Source: Phyllobacterium myrsinacearum
GTDB taxonomy: Bacteria; Pseudomonadota; Alphaproteobacteria; Rhizobiales; Rhizobiaceae
DNA length: 64,000 nucleotides
Assembly: GCF_014138285.1 (NCBI RefSeq)
Contig: NZ_JACGXN010000002.1
Location: 62,001 to 126,000 of the forward strand
Direction: 5' to 3'
The position numbers and the translations under genes are program-made. Positions 44,643 to 54,059 of this stretch are shown in pieces (position 1 is the stretch's first letter; each line of letters starts with the position of its first letter). Below the pieces are notes generated by a model, which was given only the letters and a program-made list of their open reading frames with translations, was not told the DNA's origin and did not search any database.

Positions 44643-44652
44643 ATACTAGTAT
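44643..44652. promoter_or_regulatory. GntR-type operator
   Basis: ATACTAGTAT is a perfect 10-bp palindrome with further AC-CATACTA half-sites just before it (44630-44648), upstream of the GntR gene and the divergent TRAP operon. The remaining part of the 329-bp gap holds no gene. Confidence 0.55.
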
Positions 44653-44884
44653 ATGCCATGCCACTTGAGGTCAAGCGACGGCCTGTTTGCGAACCATGAA
44701 CGACGCCTGTGAAGTCGGCACCCCAACTGTTTCGCACATCGATCCGTCCGAACCAAGCAAAGCTTGCGCATAGCCTGACGGCACGTCGGCGGGGTTGAGG
44801 AGTCCTGTCGCCGTGTTTCAAACCGCCCTTATAAAGAGCGGTGACTATGGGGTGACGCCGGCAGCCCGGCGTCGGGAACAATCA

Positions 44885-44904
44885 GGACCACGCAGAAGTG
44901 GTCC
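44885..44904 (+). promoter_or_regulatory. Hairpin in the dctP leader
   Basis: GGACCAC-GCAGAA-GTGGTCC, a 7-bp stem, ends 4 nt before the dctP ribosome-binding site GGAGGAGAG. It could protect the mRNA 5' end or modulate initiation. Confidence 0.5.
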
Positions 44905-44920
44905 ATGTGGAGGAGAGACT

Positions 44921-45934
44921 ATGAAAGATATCCGTCTGACACGTCGTGCATTTGGCCTTGGCCTTGCTGGCGCCGGTACGTTTGCCATTATTGGCCGCGC
45001 AACACGAGCGGAAGCGGCTCCGATCAGCTTGCGCATGTCGTCTTCCCTGCCAGCCGATCCCAATTCGGCCCATTGGCTCTGGTACGACCGTTTTCAAAGC
45101 GGCCTGAAGAACAAGGTCGGTGACGCTGTCGAGATCAAATATTTCCCGGACAATCAGCTCGGCAAGGAAGCCGACATTGTCGGCCAGGTCAAGCTCGGCA
45201 TCGTCGACATGATGATATCCGGCTCATCAATCTGGGGAACCCTGGCACCGGAAATCGGCGTCCTTGATCTTGGCTATCTTTTCAACTCGATGGATGCGGC
45301 TGGCCCTGTTCTCGATGGCAGCGCGGGCAAAGTGCTGAACGGCATCTTTGCCGACAAGATTGGTGTCGAGGTGGTAAGCTGGGCCTATAGCCTCGGCGGG
45401 CGCAATGTAACAGCGCGCCAGCCTGCCAACACGCCCGAACTGCTCAAAGGTCAGAAAATCCGTGTGCTACCCGTTGCCAATTTTGTTGCCACATTGAAGG
45501 CGATGGGGGCTTCACCAACGCCGATGTCGCTTGGCGAGGTTTACACGGCCCTCCAGACCGGCGTCATTGACGGGCTGGAGCACGACGCGCCGACGGTCCT
45601 TGCCCTCAAATGCTATGAGGTGGCCAAGCACATCTCGCTCACGCAGCACATCTGCAATCCGCAAACCATCGTCATCGGCAGGCGTGCTCTTTCCAAGGTG
45701 CCGGCGGAACACCTGCCCGCATTCCGTGAGGCAGCGGCGGAAGCATCCGCCTTCCAGCGCAGCAAAGCAAACGAGATCGAAGCCACCGCTCTGGCAAAAT
45801 TGCGCAGCAATGGCGTCACGACGCACGAGGTCGACCGCGCGGCGTTCAAGCAGCTCGTCATGCCGCTCTGGGATGAATTTGCCAAGACTTATCCAAGCAC
45901 CAAGCCCGTGCTTGAATCCATCACCAGGGCCTGA
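44921..45934 (+). CDS. TRAP transporter substrate-binding protein (DctP family)
   Basis: The 337-residue product has a twin-arginine-like signal (LTRRAFGLGLAGAGTFAIIG) ending near EAAP. The DctP fold follows: LRMSSSLPADPNSAHWLWYD, FPDNQLGKEADIVGQVKLGI, then VDMMISGSS; KGQKIRVLPVANFVATLKAM with the carboxylate-binding Arg, and YTALQTGVIDGLEHD. It binds an organic acid; the identity is not predictable. It is followed 8 bp later by the fused membrane subunit. Confidence 0.88.
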   Translation: MKDIRLTRRAFGLGLAGAGTFAIIGRATRAEAAPISLRMSSSLPADPNSAHWLWYDRFQSGLKNKVGDAVEIKYFPDNQLGKEADIVGQVKLGIVDMMISGSSIWGTLAPEIGVLDLGYLFNSMDAAGPVLDGSAGKVLNGIFADKIGVEVVSWAYSLGGRNVTARQPANTPELLKGQKIRVLPVANFVATLKAMGASPTPMSLGEVYTALQTGVIDGLEHDAPTVLALKCYEVAKHISLTQHICNPQTIVIGRRALSKVPAEHLPAFREAAAEASAFQRSKANEIEATALAKLRSNGVTTHEVDRAAFKQLVMPLWDEFAKTYPSTKPVLESITRA

Positions 45935-45942
45935 GGTCTCAG

Positions 45943-47820
45943 ATGTCAGTCGAGGCTGCTCTGCCTAACGCCCATGCACCGGCCGTCAGGGGTGCGCCGT
46001 TTGTCGGCGCCCTCCTGCGGGTGGTCGAGATTTTTGCCGCCATCGCCCTGGCGGCCGATCTTTTGCTGGTCATCACCGCCGTTCTCTGGCGATCTATCTA
46101 CAACGACACCATTTTATGGGCCGATGAAGTCGCACGCATGCTTTTGATCACTGTCGCCTTCCTCGGAGGAGCGGCAGCAGTTGCCAAGGGAAATCACGTC
46201 GGCATCCGTATTCTTCGGGACAAATTGGCACCGAACCACGCAGCCCGCGTGGAAGCGGCCGGTTTGTGGATCGAGCTGGGAGTAACGCTCGCCGTGGCGA
46301 TTTTCGCCATTCAGTATTGTGAGTCGGCCTCGACACAGGTCACCTCCACCGGCCTGCCGCAGAATCTCTTCATGTATCCGCTCGTTGTGGGCGGCTTCTG
46401 CATGGCCATATTCACGGCAGCAAGACTGTTTGTCTACTCGAAGGCAGACATGGCGGTTGGGCTGGCAGGGCTTCTTGTTCTGGCCGGTGTAGTCGCACTC
46501 TGGAGCACGCTGCTACCCGGACTCGCCCCAAGCCCGCTGGTTCTGATGCTCGGGGGATTTGCTATTTGTTTGTCCAGCGGCATCCCCATCGCCTTTTCGC
46601 TTTGCGTTGGTGCCCTGCTCTACATATTCGGCGACGGGTTCATTCCGTTTGCTGTATTCGCCCAGCAGGCATCAAGCGGAATTGACAACTTCGTGCTTCT
46701 CGCCGTGCCGTTCTTTGTTCTTACCGGCCTTGCCATGGAAGTGAATGGCATGTCGGTGCGGTTGATCGAATTGTTGCGCCGGGGCGTTGGCGAACGCAAA
46801 GGCGGTCTCAACATCGTCACCATTCTCAGCATGGTTCTGTTTTCTGGCATTTCCGGCTCGAAGCTCGCGGATGTGACCGCCGTTGGTACGGTCATGATTC
46901 CGGCCATGCGCCGTTCCGGTCACGATCCGTCGGAAGGCGTGGCACTGCTGGCCGCCAGCGCCGTCATGGCGGAAACCATCCCACCCTGCATCAACCTCAT
47001 CATTCTCGGCTATGTGGCCAACCTGTCTATCGGCGGCTTGTTTGCTGCGGGTATTTATCCGGCACTCCTGATGGCGAGCGCCCTCATCCTTGGCGTCATC
47101 ATCTTCTCGAAGAAAGCACCGCCCGCCCCGGTAGAAGCATCGGGTCGCAGCCTCAACAATCTTTTGTGGAGCAGCGCCGTAAGCCTTGGTGTCATCGTCA
47201 TCATTTTCGGCGGCTATCGCTCCGGTTTTGCAACGGCAACTGAAATCGGCGCCTTCGCGGTGGCCTATGCATTACTTGTCGGACGTCTCGTTTTCAGGGA
47301 GCTGACATGGCGTAGCACCGTGACATTATTCGTCCGGTCTGCAACGCTTGCAGGCATGATCCTGTTCGTGGTGGCTGCGTCTCAAACCGTTGCCTTCTCG
47401 CTGACCATTGATCAGGTGCCGCATATGCTGGCCGAAGCCATGATCAATCTCAGCCACGGAGCCGGTTCCTGGGCGTTCATCATCGCCTCCATCCTGATCC
47501 TCATCGTGATGGGTGCGGCACTGGAAGGCGCTCCGGCACTGATCATCTTCGGTCCTCTGCTTATTCCCGTCGCGCAGAGTTTTGGTATCCATCCCCTGCA
47601 TTACGGCATTGTTCTGATCGTCGCGATGGGACTCGGGTTGTTTGCACCGCCGCTGGGGCTTGGGCTTTATACGAGTTGCGCTGTGGGCGGGGTGTCTCTC
47701 GAGGCGACAGTGCGGCCAATCGCAAAATATCTGGCGATCCTGTTCGTATGTCTCTTGCTGATTGCCTTCATTCCGGAAATCACGCTGTCACTGCCGCGCT
47801 ATATGGGCTTTGTGCATTAG
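45943..47820 (+). CDS. TRAP transporter fused permease (DctQ-DctM)
   Basis: Residues 1-165 of this 625-residue protein are the four-helix DctQ subunit (NDTILWADEVARMLLITVAF, then LGGAAAVAKGNHVGIRIL). Residues about 170-625 are the twelve-helix DctM subunit (SGIPIAFSLCVGALLYIFGD, FVLLAVPFFVLTGLAMEVNG, GISGSKLADVTAVGTVMIPA). The fusion replaces the two separate genes of the classical dctPQM set. Uptake is driven by Na+ or H+ with DctP as receptor. A strong terminator follows. Confidence 0.88.
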   Translation: MSVEAALPNAHAPAVRGAPFVGALLRVVEIFAAIALAADLLLVITAVLWRSIYNDTILWADEVARMLLITVAFLGGAAAVAKGNHVGIRILRDKLAPNHAARVEAAGLWIELGVTLAVAIFAIQYCESASTQVTSTGLPQNLFMYPLVVGGFCMAIFTAARLFVYSKADMAVGLAGLLVLAGVVALWSTLLPGLAPSPLVLMLGGFAICLSSGIPIAFSLCVGALLYIFGDGFIPFAVFAQQASSGIDNFVLLAVPFFVLTGLAMEVNGMSVRLIELLRRGVGERKGGLNIVTILSMVLFSGISGSKLADVTAVGTVMIPAMRRSGHDPSEGVALLAASAVMAETIPPCINLIILGYVANLSIGGLFAAGIYPALLMASALILGVIIFSKKAPPAPVEASGRSLNNLLWSSAVSLGVIVIIFGGYRSGFATATEIGAFAVAYALLVGRLVFRELTWRSTVTLFVRSATLAGMILFVVAASQTVAFSLTIDQVPHMLAEAMINLSHGAGSWAFIIASILILIVMGAALEGAPALIIFGPLLIPVAQSFGIHPLHYGIVLIVAMGLGLFAPPLGLGLYTSCAVGGVSLEATVRPIAKYLAILFVCLLLIAFIPEITLSLPRYMGFVH

Positions 47821-47840
47821 GCAGAGCGTCCGTAAAGCCG

Positions 47841-47872
47841 GAATGCCGGGTTCAGTGCCCGGCATTCTTTTT
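47841..47872 (+). terminator. Rho-independent terminator after the TRAP operon
   Basis: GAATGCCGGG (47841-47850), loop TTCAGTG, CCCGGCATTC (47858-47867), then TTTTT. It reaches the stop codon of the convergent GntR gene. Confidence 0.9.
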
Positions 47873-48797
47873 AGAGCCTGTCCTGATCCGCCGGTAAACC
47901 GACACTGCCGCCCCGCATCCGCTCCAGATCCTCATCTATGTATTTGAAGGTTTCGTCTTTGGAGAGTTGCAGGTGCAGGCGCATCAATGCCGCGGCCACC
48001 TGGCGTTCACCGCGCAGGAGTGCAGAAATGATGTTACGATGCTCCGTCAGCGATTCACGAATTCGGTCCAGACGCGCGAACCCGATATATTCGTTGACCC
48101 GGCGGATGTTGTTCTGACGTTCAATAGCGTCGACGAGATGCGTGGATCGGGCACCAAGAGCAATGAGGCGGTGGAATTTGGCATCGAGATCAAACAGCCG
48201 GCGCTGATCAAGCGTCTCAATGTTGCTGATTGTATTGGCGTGATCGCGATCGAGTGCCTGAAAAGCGTCGACATCAATGAAGTAAGGATCCGCTAGGATC
48301 GTCGCCGGTTCAAGAATCTGGCGGAAATTATAGCCATTCTCCAGCGCCGTGGCGCTGACATCGGAAAATATCCATCCATGTCCAACGGAGGGCTCGACAA
48401 GCTGATCGCGCATCAAGCGGCGCAACGTCGACATGAGGATCCCGTGCGGTACCTCGTATTTCTGCATCAATGCCCGTTCACTGATCACCGAATTGAGATT
48501 GCCCAGAGCCATATCACGCATGACATGTTCATCGAGCAAGTCGTTCCTCTCGGCTTCCATCTCAAGAGATTCGACATTCGCGTCGGCCAGGCGAAAACCG
48601 CGATGCTGCTCATAACTGACCACACCCTCAGTCTGCAACTGCCACAAGACTTTACGCACAGGGGTACGAGAAATCCCCAGTGCATCGGCGATCTCTGCCT
48701 CGTTGACCCGGTCACCAACCTGTAAATCTTCACCGAAACGCCTTTGCAACTGATCACGAATCCGGGTCTGAAGTGGAGTATGTTTCGTCAAGTTCAA
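47871..48797 (-). CDS. GntR-family regulator with two winged helices
   Basis: This 308-residue protein is about 80 residues longer than ordinary FadR-type regulators. A first winged helix is at about 10-70 (DRVNEAEIADALGISRTPVR, then KVLWQLQTEGVVSYEQHRGF). The next 75 residues look like a second, diverged one: NSVISERALMQKYEVPHGIL, then MSTLRRLMRDQLVEPSVGHG, W. An FCD domain follows (FDLDAKFHRLIALGARSTHL, LTEHRNIISALLRG). It is convergent with the TRAP operon and could control it or the phosphatase gene at 49059. Confidence 0.8.
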   Translation of the reverse strand: MNLTKHTPLQTRIRDQLQRRFGEDLQVGDRVNEAEIADALGISRTPVRKVLWQLQTEGVVSYEQHRGFRLADANVESLEMEAERNDLLDEHVMRDMALGNLNSVISERALMQKYEVPHGILMSTLRRLMRDQLVEPSVGHGWIFSDVSATALENGYNFRQILEPATILADPYFIDVDAFQALDRDHANTISNIETLDQRRLFDLDAKFHRLIALGARSTHLVDAIERQNNIRRVNEYIGFARLDRIRESLTEHRNIISALLRGERQVAAALMRLHLQLSKDETFKYIDEDLERMRGGSVGLPADQDRL

Positions 48798-49058
48798 CAG
48801 CCTCTTGATATATTAGTCGTACTTTTCCTATCAAAACACTTTTAGCAATACACGCGCTGCATTTTTTAGCACAGAAGCGCACTTTCTTCAGCTGTATCAT
48901 CACAATTGTTCACGTGGGAACCGCCATCGACGTTTCTGCGAAATGTCCGGCCACAAGCGTCCGTTGATGTTGCAAATAGTTATGGTGTTTCGCCGTGAAG
49001 AATTCTATGGCTCTTCCGGTTTAGCCGGAACAGGAATCGGCGATAGAAGGAGCCTGCC

Positions 49059-49679
49059 ATGGCAAAACCATCCACCGGAACACTGACTGCAATTGGCCTG
49101 ATGATGCTGACATTCGCGCCAATTCCCGCGTGGAGCAGCAGCAATGTCCAGACCATAGCTTTCATCAGACATGGCGAAAAGCCGGAAAGCGGGCTGGGGC
49201 AGCTCAATTGCCAGGGTCTCAACCGCGCCCTTGCTCTTCCGCCAGTGATTGCCAAGACATTGGGAAAACCCGATTTTATCTTCGCGCCCAATCCGGCCGA
49301 TCAGAAGAAAGACGGGGGCGAACTTTACGACTATATACGGCCTCTGGCCACGGTTGAACCGACTGCCATCTCCTTTGGTCTGCCGGTGAATGCGAGCATC
49401 GGCGTTTCCGATCGCAAGGACCTCACCAAAGCCCTGAGCAAGCCGGAACTGCGCAATGCGCGCGTTCTTGTCGCCTGGGAGCACAAGAAAATTGACAATA
49501 TTGTCAGCGACCTTCTGACCGCCAACAATGGTGATGCAACCAGCGTACCAAAATGGAGCGGGGATGATTTCGACAGTATCTATGTCGTTACCATCACCAG
49601 AAATGGTGAGGCGGCAAAAGCAACGTTCGAGATCAAGCATGAGGGTTTGAACGGACAATCCCAGACCTGCCCGCATTAG
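49059..49679 (+). CDS. Secreted histidine-phosphatase superfamily protein
   Basis: In this 206-residue protein a signal peptide (about 1-27, ending PIPAWSSS) is followed by IAFIRHGEKPESGLGQLNCQ, then GLNRA. This is the RHG motif with catalytic His, as in periplasmic branch-1/2 histidine phosphatases (SixA/phytase-like clan). The later VAWEHKKIDNIV holds the second catalytic His in an EH pair. It probably hydrolyses a phosphoester in the periplasm. It is a stand-alone gene with a ribosome-binding site GAAGGAG. Confidence 0.78.
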   Translation: MAKPSTGTLTAIGLMMLTFAPIPAWSSSNVQTIAFIRHGEKPESGLGQLNCQGLNRALALPPVIAKTLGKPDFIFAPNPADQKKDGGELYDYIRPLATVEPTAISFGLPVNASIGVSDRKDLTKALSKPELRNARVLVAWEHKKIDNIVSDLLTANNGDATSVPKWSGDDFDSIYVVTITRNGEAAKATFEIKHEGLNGQSQTCPH

Positions 49680-49832
49680 GCAGTAAGCGCGATAAATACC
49701 GCCCATCAGATTTTCACATTTGGATTCTAATAATCATCGATAGCGGGATTTTTTGCCGGAATGCAATTTCCAGTTGTCCTGAGAAACTATTGTAAATAGT
49801 TTGTCCTTGGGCGGATTGGATTATGACGGCAG

Positions 49833-49846
49833 ACGACGTACGTCGT
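49833..49846. promoter_or_regulatory. Perfect 14-bp palindrome upstream of a small gene
   Basis: ACGACGTACGTCGT lies 13 bp before the ATG at 49860. It would fit an operator overlapping the ribosome-binding site region. No regulator can be assigned. Confidence 0.4.
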
Positions 49847-49859
49847 GTCGGGGGTAGAT

Positions 49860-50210
49860 ATGATCTTTTGTGATTCAGCGGGTCCGATATATTCGCCGCA
49901 AGACCTGGCAATAATGCGCAAAGCTTATGCCGAAGCTTTTCGCATGCTGGATCTTGGTCCCCGCTCAAAAGTATACGCGCAGGAAATCTCCCTCATTATC
50001 CTCCAGATCTTCACATCCGGCGTGTCGGATGTAAAACGGCTCGCCGAGCTTTCCGTAGACCGTGCTGTGCGCAAGAATTTTGAACTCCGCCTGACCGTCG
50101 ATGCAGCGCGAGCACACCAGTTGCGGCGAGAACAGGCTCAGGCGGCACTCACGGCTCCGGTCGAAGCGGTTGACCGTCCGTCATTCGGCTTGCGCTACAC
50201 GCGCAACTGA
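49860..50210 (+). CDS. Unknown small protein
   Basis: The 116-residue product (MIFCDSAGPIYSPQDLAIMR...) begins at ATG 49860; GTG 49845 is an alternative start. It is predicted to be helical. The stretch PQDLAIMRKAYAEAFRMLD and ISLIILQIFTSGVSDVKRLA is typical of small conserved hypothetical proteins of Rhizobiales, which I can recall but not name. The C-terminus is Arg/Ala-rich. It is followed 96 bp later by the ClC gene. Confidence 0.6.
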   Translation: MIFCDSAGPIYSPQDLAIMRKAYAEAFRMLDLGPRSKVYAQEISLIILQIFTSGVSDVKRLAELSVDRAVRKNFELRLTVDAARAHQLRREQAQAALTAPVEAVDRPSFGLRYTRN

Positions 50211-50306
50211 CGCCGCAGCCCCTTTTTTTCAGAATCTGCGTTTTGACGCCGCCATGCGTTCAGTATAAACCTGCAAGGGCAGCTGTCTTTACCCCCGCAG
50301 TCCAAA

Positions 50307-52100
50307 ATGCTCCGCAAATTCAACATCCGCCGCCTCGGTGTTCTTTCCATCCTTCTGGCACCCAGCCGTCTACGGGCTTTCGCTCGCGGCAATGAAATCG
50401 GGCTCGTGCTGGCTGCAGCACTGATCGGACTGGTTGCAGGTGTTGTAGTGACAGGCATGAGCCTGATCACACAGGAAATGCACCAGCTCATATTCAAGTT
50501 GGCGGATGGCGAACGCCTGAGTTCCATGAGCGCGCTCGATCAGGTGGTCGTCTTCACAGCGCCGCTTGCGGGTGGAATTCTGCTGGGCATTCTCGTCCTG
50601 ATATTGGCGCGCTGGCGCAAGCGGCCGATGGTCGACCCCATTGAGGCCAACGCCCTGCATGGCGGCCGCCTTTCGCTCAATGACAGCATCATCGTCGCTG
50701 TCCAGAACATCATTTCCAACGGTTTTGGCGCATCCGTCGGGCTGGAAGCCGGCTATACTCAGCTGGCGTCAGGCCTTGCATCCAAGCTTGGCCTCTCCCT
50801 GCAATTGCGCCGCGCAGAACTGCGGATCCTCGTTGGCTGCGGTGCAGCAGGCGCCATTGCAGCAGCCTTCAACGCGCCGCTTACGGGGTCTTTCTATGCC
50901 TTCGAGCTGATCATCGGTTCCTACACCATTGTCAGTCTGGCACCTGTTGTTGTTTCAGCTCTGGTATCAACCGTCGTGGCCCGCGCATTGGTTGGCAGTG
51001 ACTTCATGATCGACGTAGGCAATTTCGGCACTGTCGTGACCGCTGATTATGTGCCGGCGATGCTGCTCGGCATCCTTTGTGCCGGGGCCGGTATTCTCCT
51101 GATGAAGGGCGTTTCCTTTGTTGAGGAACTGGCGCGCAAAAGCTCCGTCCCTACAGCCGTGCGGCCCATTATCGGCGGGGCCGTGGTTGGCGCGCTGGCA
51201 TTGATTTCGCCACAGGTTCTTTCGGGTGGCCATGGCGCCCTGCACCTCAATCTGGATCACACCGCGACGATCGCATCGCTGCTCGGCATACTGCTGCTGA
51301 AATCCACGGCATCGGCGGTCTCCATTGGTTCTGGCTTCCGTGGTGGTCTGTTTTTCGCCTCTCTGTTCATGGGCGCCCTGCTCGGCAAAATATTTGCTTA
51401 CTCTGCTCCGTTCATTTTTGCTCATGCCACGCTGACGCCGGTTATCTATGCCGTTGTCGGTATGAGCTCGCTGGCGGTTGCCGTCATCGGCGGACCGCTG
51501 ACCATGACCTTTCTGGCGCTCGAGATAACCGGTGATTTTCCGATCACGGCCCTCGTCCTCGCGGCTGTCATCATGGCCTCGCTGACGGTACGCAACACCT
51601 TTGGTTATTCCTTTGCCACATGGCGTTTCCACCTGCGCGGCGAAAGCATCCGCAGCGCCCATGATGTCGGCTGGATTCGTAACCTCACCGTCGACCGCCT
51701 GATGCGACGGGATGTGCGCACTGCATCCATCCATATGACCATCGCAGACTTCCGGCATGATTTCCCCCTCGGTTCCACGCAGCGGGTGGTCGTCCTTGAC
51801 GACGCCGGCAAATATGCCGGTATTGTTTTGATGCCGGAGGCCCACTCGGAAATCGTCGATGAATCAGCGCGTACTCAGGAGATCGGCAGCCTCCTGAAAT
51901 ACCAGAGCGATTTCCTGCATCCACAGATGAATGCCAAACAGGCTGTTGCCATCTTCGACAAGACCGAAAGCGAAGCGCTTGCGGTTGTCGATAACCTCAT
52001 CGAGCGCAATGTTGTTGGCCTCTTGACGGAAAGCCATACGCTGCGCCGTTACAGTGAAGAACTTGATCAGCGAAGGCGGGAGATTTCTGGAGAACTCTGA
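50307..52100 (+). CDS. ClC-family chloride channel/antiporter with CBS pair
   Basis: The membrane core of this 597-residue protein spans about 30-440. In it NGFGASVGLEAGYTQ corresponds to the GREGP loop, whose Glu is the gate and proton residue. ALISPQVLSGGHG, and GSGFRGGLFFASLFMGALLG corresponds to the GxFxP selectivity loop, here diverged to GFRGG. Residues about 460-580 are a degenerate CBS pair (VDRLMRRDVRTASIHM, AVAIFDKTESEALAVVD). It probably exchanges chloride or another anion for protons; the altered selectivity loops leave anion preference open. Confidence 0.85.
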   Translation: MLRKFNIRRLGVLSILLAPSRLRAFARGNEIGLVLAAALIGLVAGVVVTGMSLITQEMHQLIFKLADGERLSSMSALDQVVVFTAPLAGGILLGILVLILARWRKRPMVDPIEANALHGGRLSLNDSIIVAVQNIISNGFGASVGLEAGYTQLASGLASKLGLSLQLRRAELRILVGCGAAGAIAAAFNAPLTGSFYAFELIIGSYTIVSLAPVVVSALVSTVVARALVGSDFMIDVGNFGTVVTADYVPAMLLGILCAGAGILLMKGVSFVEELARKSSVPTAVRPIIGGAVVGALALISPQVLSGGHGALHLNLDHTATIASLLGILLLKSTASAVSIGSGFRGGLFFASLFMGALLGKIFAYSAPFIFAHATLTPVIYAVVGMSSLAVAVIGGPLTMTFLALEITGDFPITALVLAAVIMASLTVRNTFGYSFATWRFHLRGESIRSAHDVGWIRNLTVDRLMRRDVRTASIHMTIADFRHDFPLGSTQRVVVLDDAGKYAGIVLMPEAHSEIVDESARTQEIGSLLKYQSDFLHPQMNAKQAVAIFDKTESEALAVVDNLIERNVVGLLTESHTLRRYSEELDQRRREISGEL

Positions 52101-52246
52101 GGCCGGAAATGCGCCGAAACGTCCGATAACTCGGTTCGCGGCGCGCTGGCCGAAAACTTCATGAAACTGTCATCTGGCGGAAACGGAATATTCAACGATC
52201 GGCACCAATTGTCCGGCGGCAATTCGCATTCATGCCGGAGTATCCC

Positions 52247-54046
52247 ATGGCCTTTCAACCCGCCGAAATGCTGGTCCTGCGTCGCTTTGGCGATGACCAG
52301 CTCGTAACCCTCGCAAAGCTGGCCATCGAAACCGCTTTCCAGCCCATCGTAGAGGCAGCAACGGGCGCAACATTCGGTTATGAATCGCTTATGCGGGGGT
52401 TTGACCGGCTGGGTTTTGGCTCACCGCCCGAACTGCTCGACAAGGCCCACGATGTCGGGCAACTGGCCGAACTGGAACAAATGATCAATGGCCGGGCCTT
52501 TGCCGGATTTTCTGGCTTGCCGGGTTTCACCCACCGGATGCTGTTCATCAACATCGACGCACGATTGATCAACCTGGGCAGTAATTTCGTCGAGCGTCTG
52601 GTACATCAGCTGATCAAGGCCAATATCCGCCCCTCCTCGATCTGCTTTGAATTGTCCGAGCGCTTCGACAACGCCAGGGATCCGGCCTTCAGCACCCTGT
52701 TCAACAACCTGCGCCATGGCGGTTTCAAACTCGCGGTCGACGATTTCGGTGTGGGTTTCAATGGGTTGAAGCTGCTTTGCGATTATCCGACAGACTATGT
52801 GAAGATCGACCGCCATTTCATCTCCAATCTCGACGCAAGCCCGCGCAAACGCCACATCGTCAAGCAGATCGTCCAGATGGCGCATATGCTCGGGGCGCGT
52901 GTCATTGCAGAAGGCGTGGAGACGGAAGCGGAATATATCGTGTGCCGTGATCTCGGCTGCGATCTCGTCCAAGGATATTATATCGCAAGACCCACAACCA
53001 ATGTCGGCGAATTGCAGGATAGCTATCCTCACCTCGAACAGGCGGGCACAGGGCGCAGGCAGACCACAACGCTCGATAGCATCCTCATTCGCGCCCAGGT
53101 CCAGCGCCTTCCTGCCGTGCACGAAAATGACGATCTCGACAATGTCTTTGAACTCTTCCGCAAAAACCCGCAGCAGAGCTTTTTTCCGGTACTGGGTGCC
53201 AACGGCGAACCCCGTGGGGTTCTGCATGAATACCATGTCAAAGCGATGATCTATCATCCCTTTGGCCGCGACCTTCTCAAAAATCGCATCTATCAGCGTG
53301 GCATATCGCATTTTGTCACGGGTACGCCCATCGCGGATCTGGACACACCGGCCGAACAGATGCTCAAGATTTTTGCTGGAATCGAGGGCAGCGACTGTGT
53401 GATCCTGACGGAAAACCTGCGCTATGCCGGCGTATTATCCGCTTCGTCACTGCTCAAAATCATCAACGAAAAACAGCTCAAGACTGCGCAGGACCAGAAT
53501 CCGCTTACCGGTCTGCCCGGCAACCGCTCTATCCGCGATTATGTGCAAGATGTCATGCGTGACAGTTCCGCAACGCGCTTCTTCTGCTACTGCGATTTCG
53601 ACAATTTCAAACCGTTCAATGACCATTACGGCTTTCAAAAAGGCGATCTGGCCATTGGCCTTTTTGCTTCCCTGCTCCGGCACCATTTTGTTGGTGACGA
53701 CAAATTCCTCGGTCATGTAGGCGGCGACGACTTCTTCATCGGCATCAGCGGTAATACCCGTCAGGAAATAGAGGAAAGGTTGACCACTCTCTTGAATGAT
53801 TTCCAGACCAATGTGCTGGATCTTTATACACCGGAAGACCGCGAGACAGGCGCCATACGCGCCCATGACCGGTCAGGCGGCGAGCGTCATTTCCCGCTGA
53901 TGCGTTGCAGCATTGCAGTTCTGGAGATCGCCGAAGGTGTCATGCACGCCGACGTCAACCGGGTGAGCGCATGCATCGCCACGATCAAGGTCTCCGCCAA
54001 AGCCAATGCGAAGGGGCTGGTTTTCAGCGATCTTACGGAGGCCTGA
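52247..54046 (+). CDS. EAL-CBS-GGDEF cyclic di-GMP protein
   Basis: The 599-residue product (ATG 52247; 52232 also possible) starts with an EAL domain (about 25-260): YESLMR in place of EAL, FELSERF, VDDFGVGF, YVKIDRHF and AEGVETEAEY. Most catalytic metal ligands are present, though EAL is changed to ESL. A CBS pair follows (about 280-405), then a GGDEF domain with GGDDFF in place of GGDEF. The order EAL-CBS-GGDEF matches the cytoplasmic class related to YkuI/LapD-like regulators. Either domain may be catalytic or a binding module. No membrane segment is seen. Confidence 0.82.
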   Translation: MAFQPAEMLVLRRFGDDQLVTLAKLAIETAFQPIVEAATGATFGYESLMRGFDRLGFGSPPELLDKAHDVGQLAELEQMINGRAFAGFSGLPGFTHRMLFINIDARLINLGSNFVERLVHQLIKANIRPSSICFELSERFDNARDPAFSTLFNNLRHGGFKLAVDDFGVGFNGLKLLCDYPTDYVKIDRHFISNLDASPRKRHIVKQIVQMAHMLGARVIAEGVETEAEYIVCRDLGCDLVQGYYIARPTTNVGELQDSYPHLEQAGTGRRQTTTLDSILIRAQVQRLPAVHENDDLDNVFELFRKNPQQSFFPVLGANGEPRGVLHEYHVKAMIYHPFGRDLLKNRIYQRGISHFVTGTPIADLDTPAEQMLKIFAGIEGSDCVILTENLRYAGVLSASSLLKIINEKQLKTAQDQNPLTGLPGNRSIRDYVQDVMRDSSATRFFCYCDFDNFKPFNDHYGFQKGDLAIGLFASLLRHHFVGDDKFLGHVGGDDFFIGISGNTRQEIEERLTTLLNDFQTNVLDLYTPEDRETGAIRAHDRSGGERHFPLMRCSIAVLEIAEGVMHADVNRVSACIATIKVSAKANAKGLVFSDLTEA

Positions 54047-54059
54047 CCTATCTAGTGAT

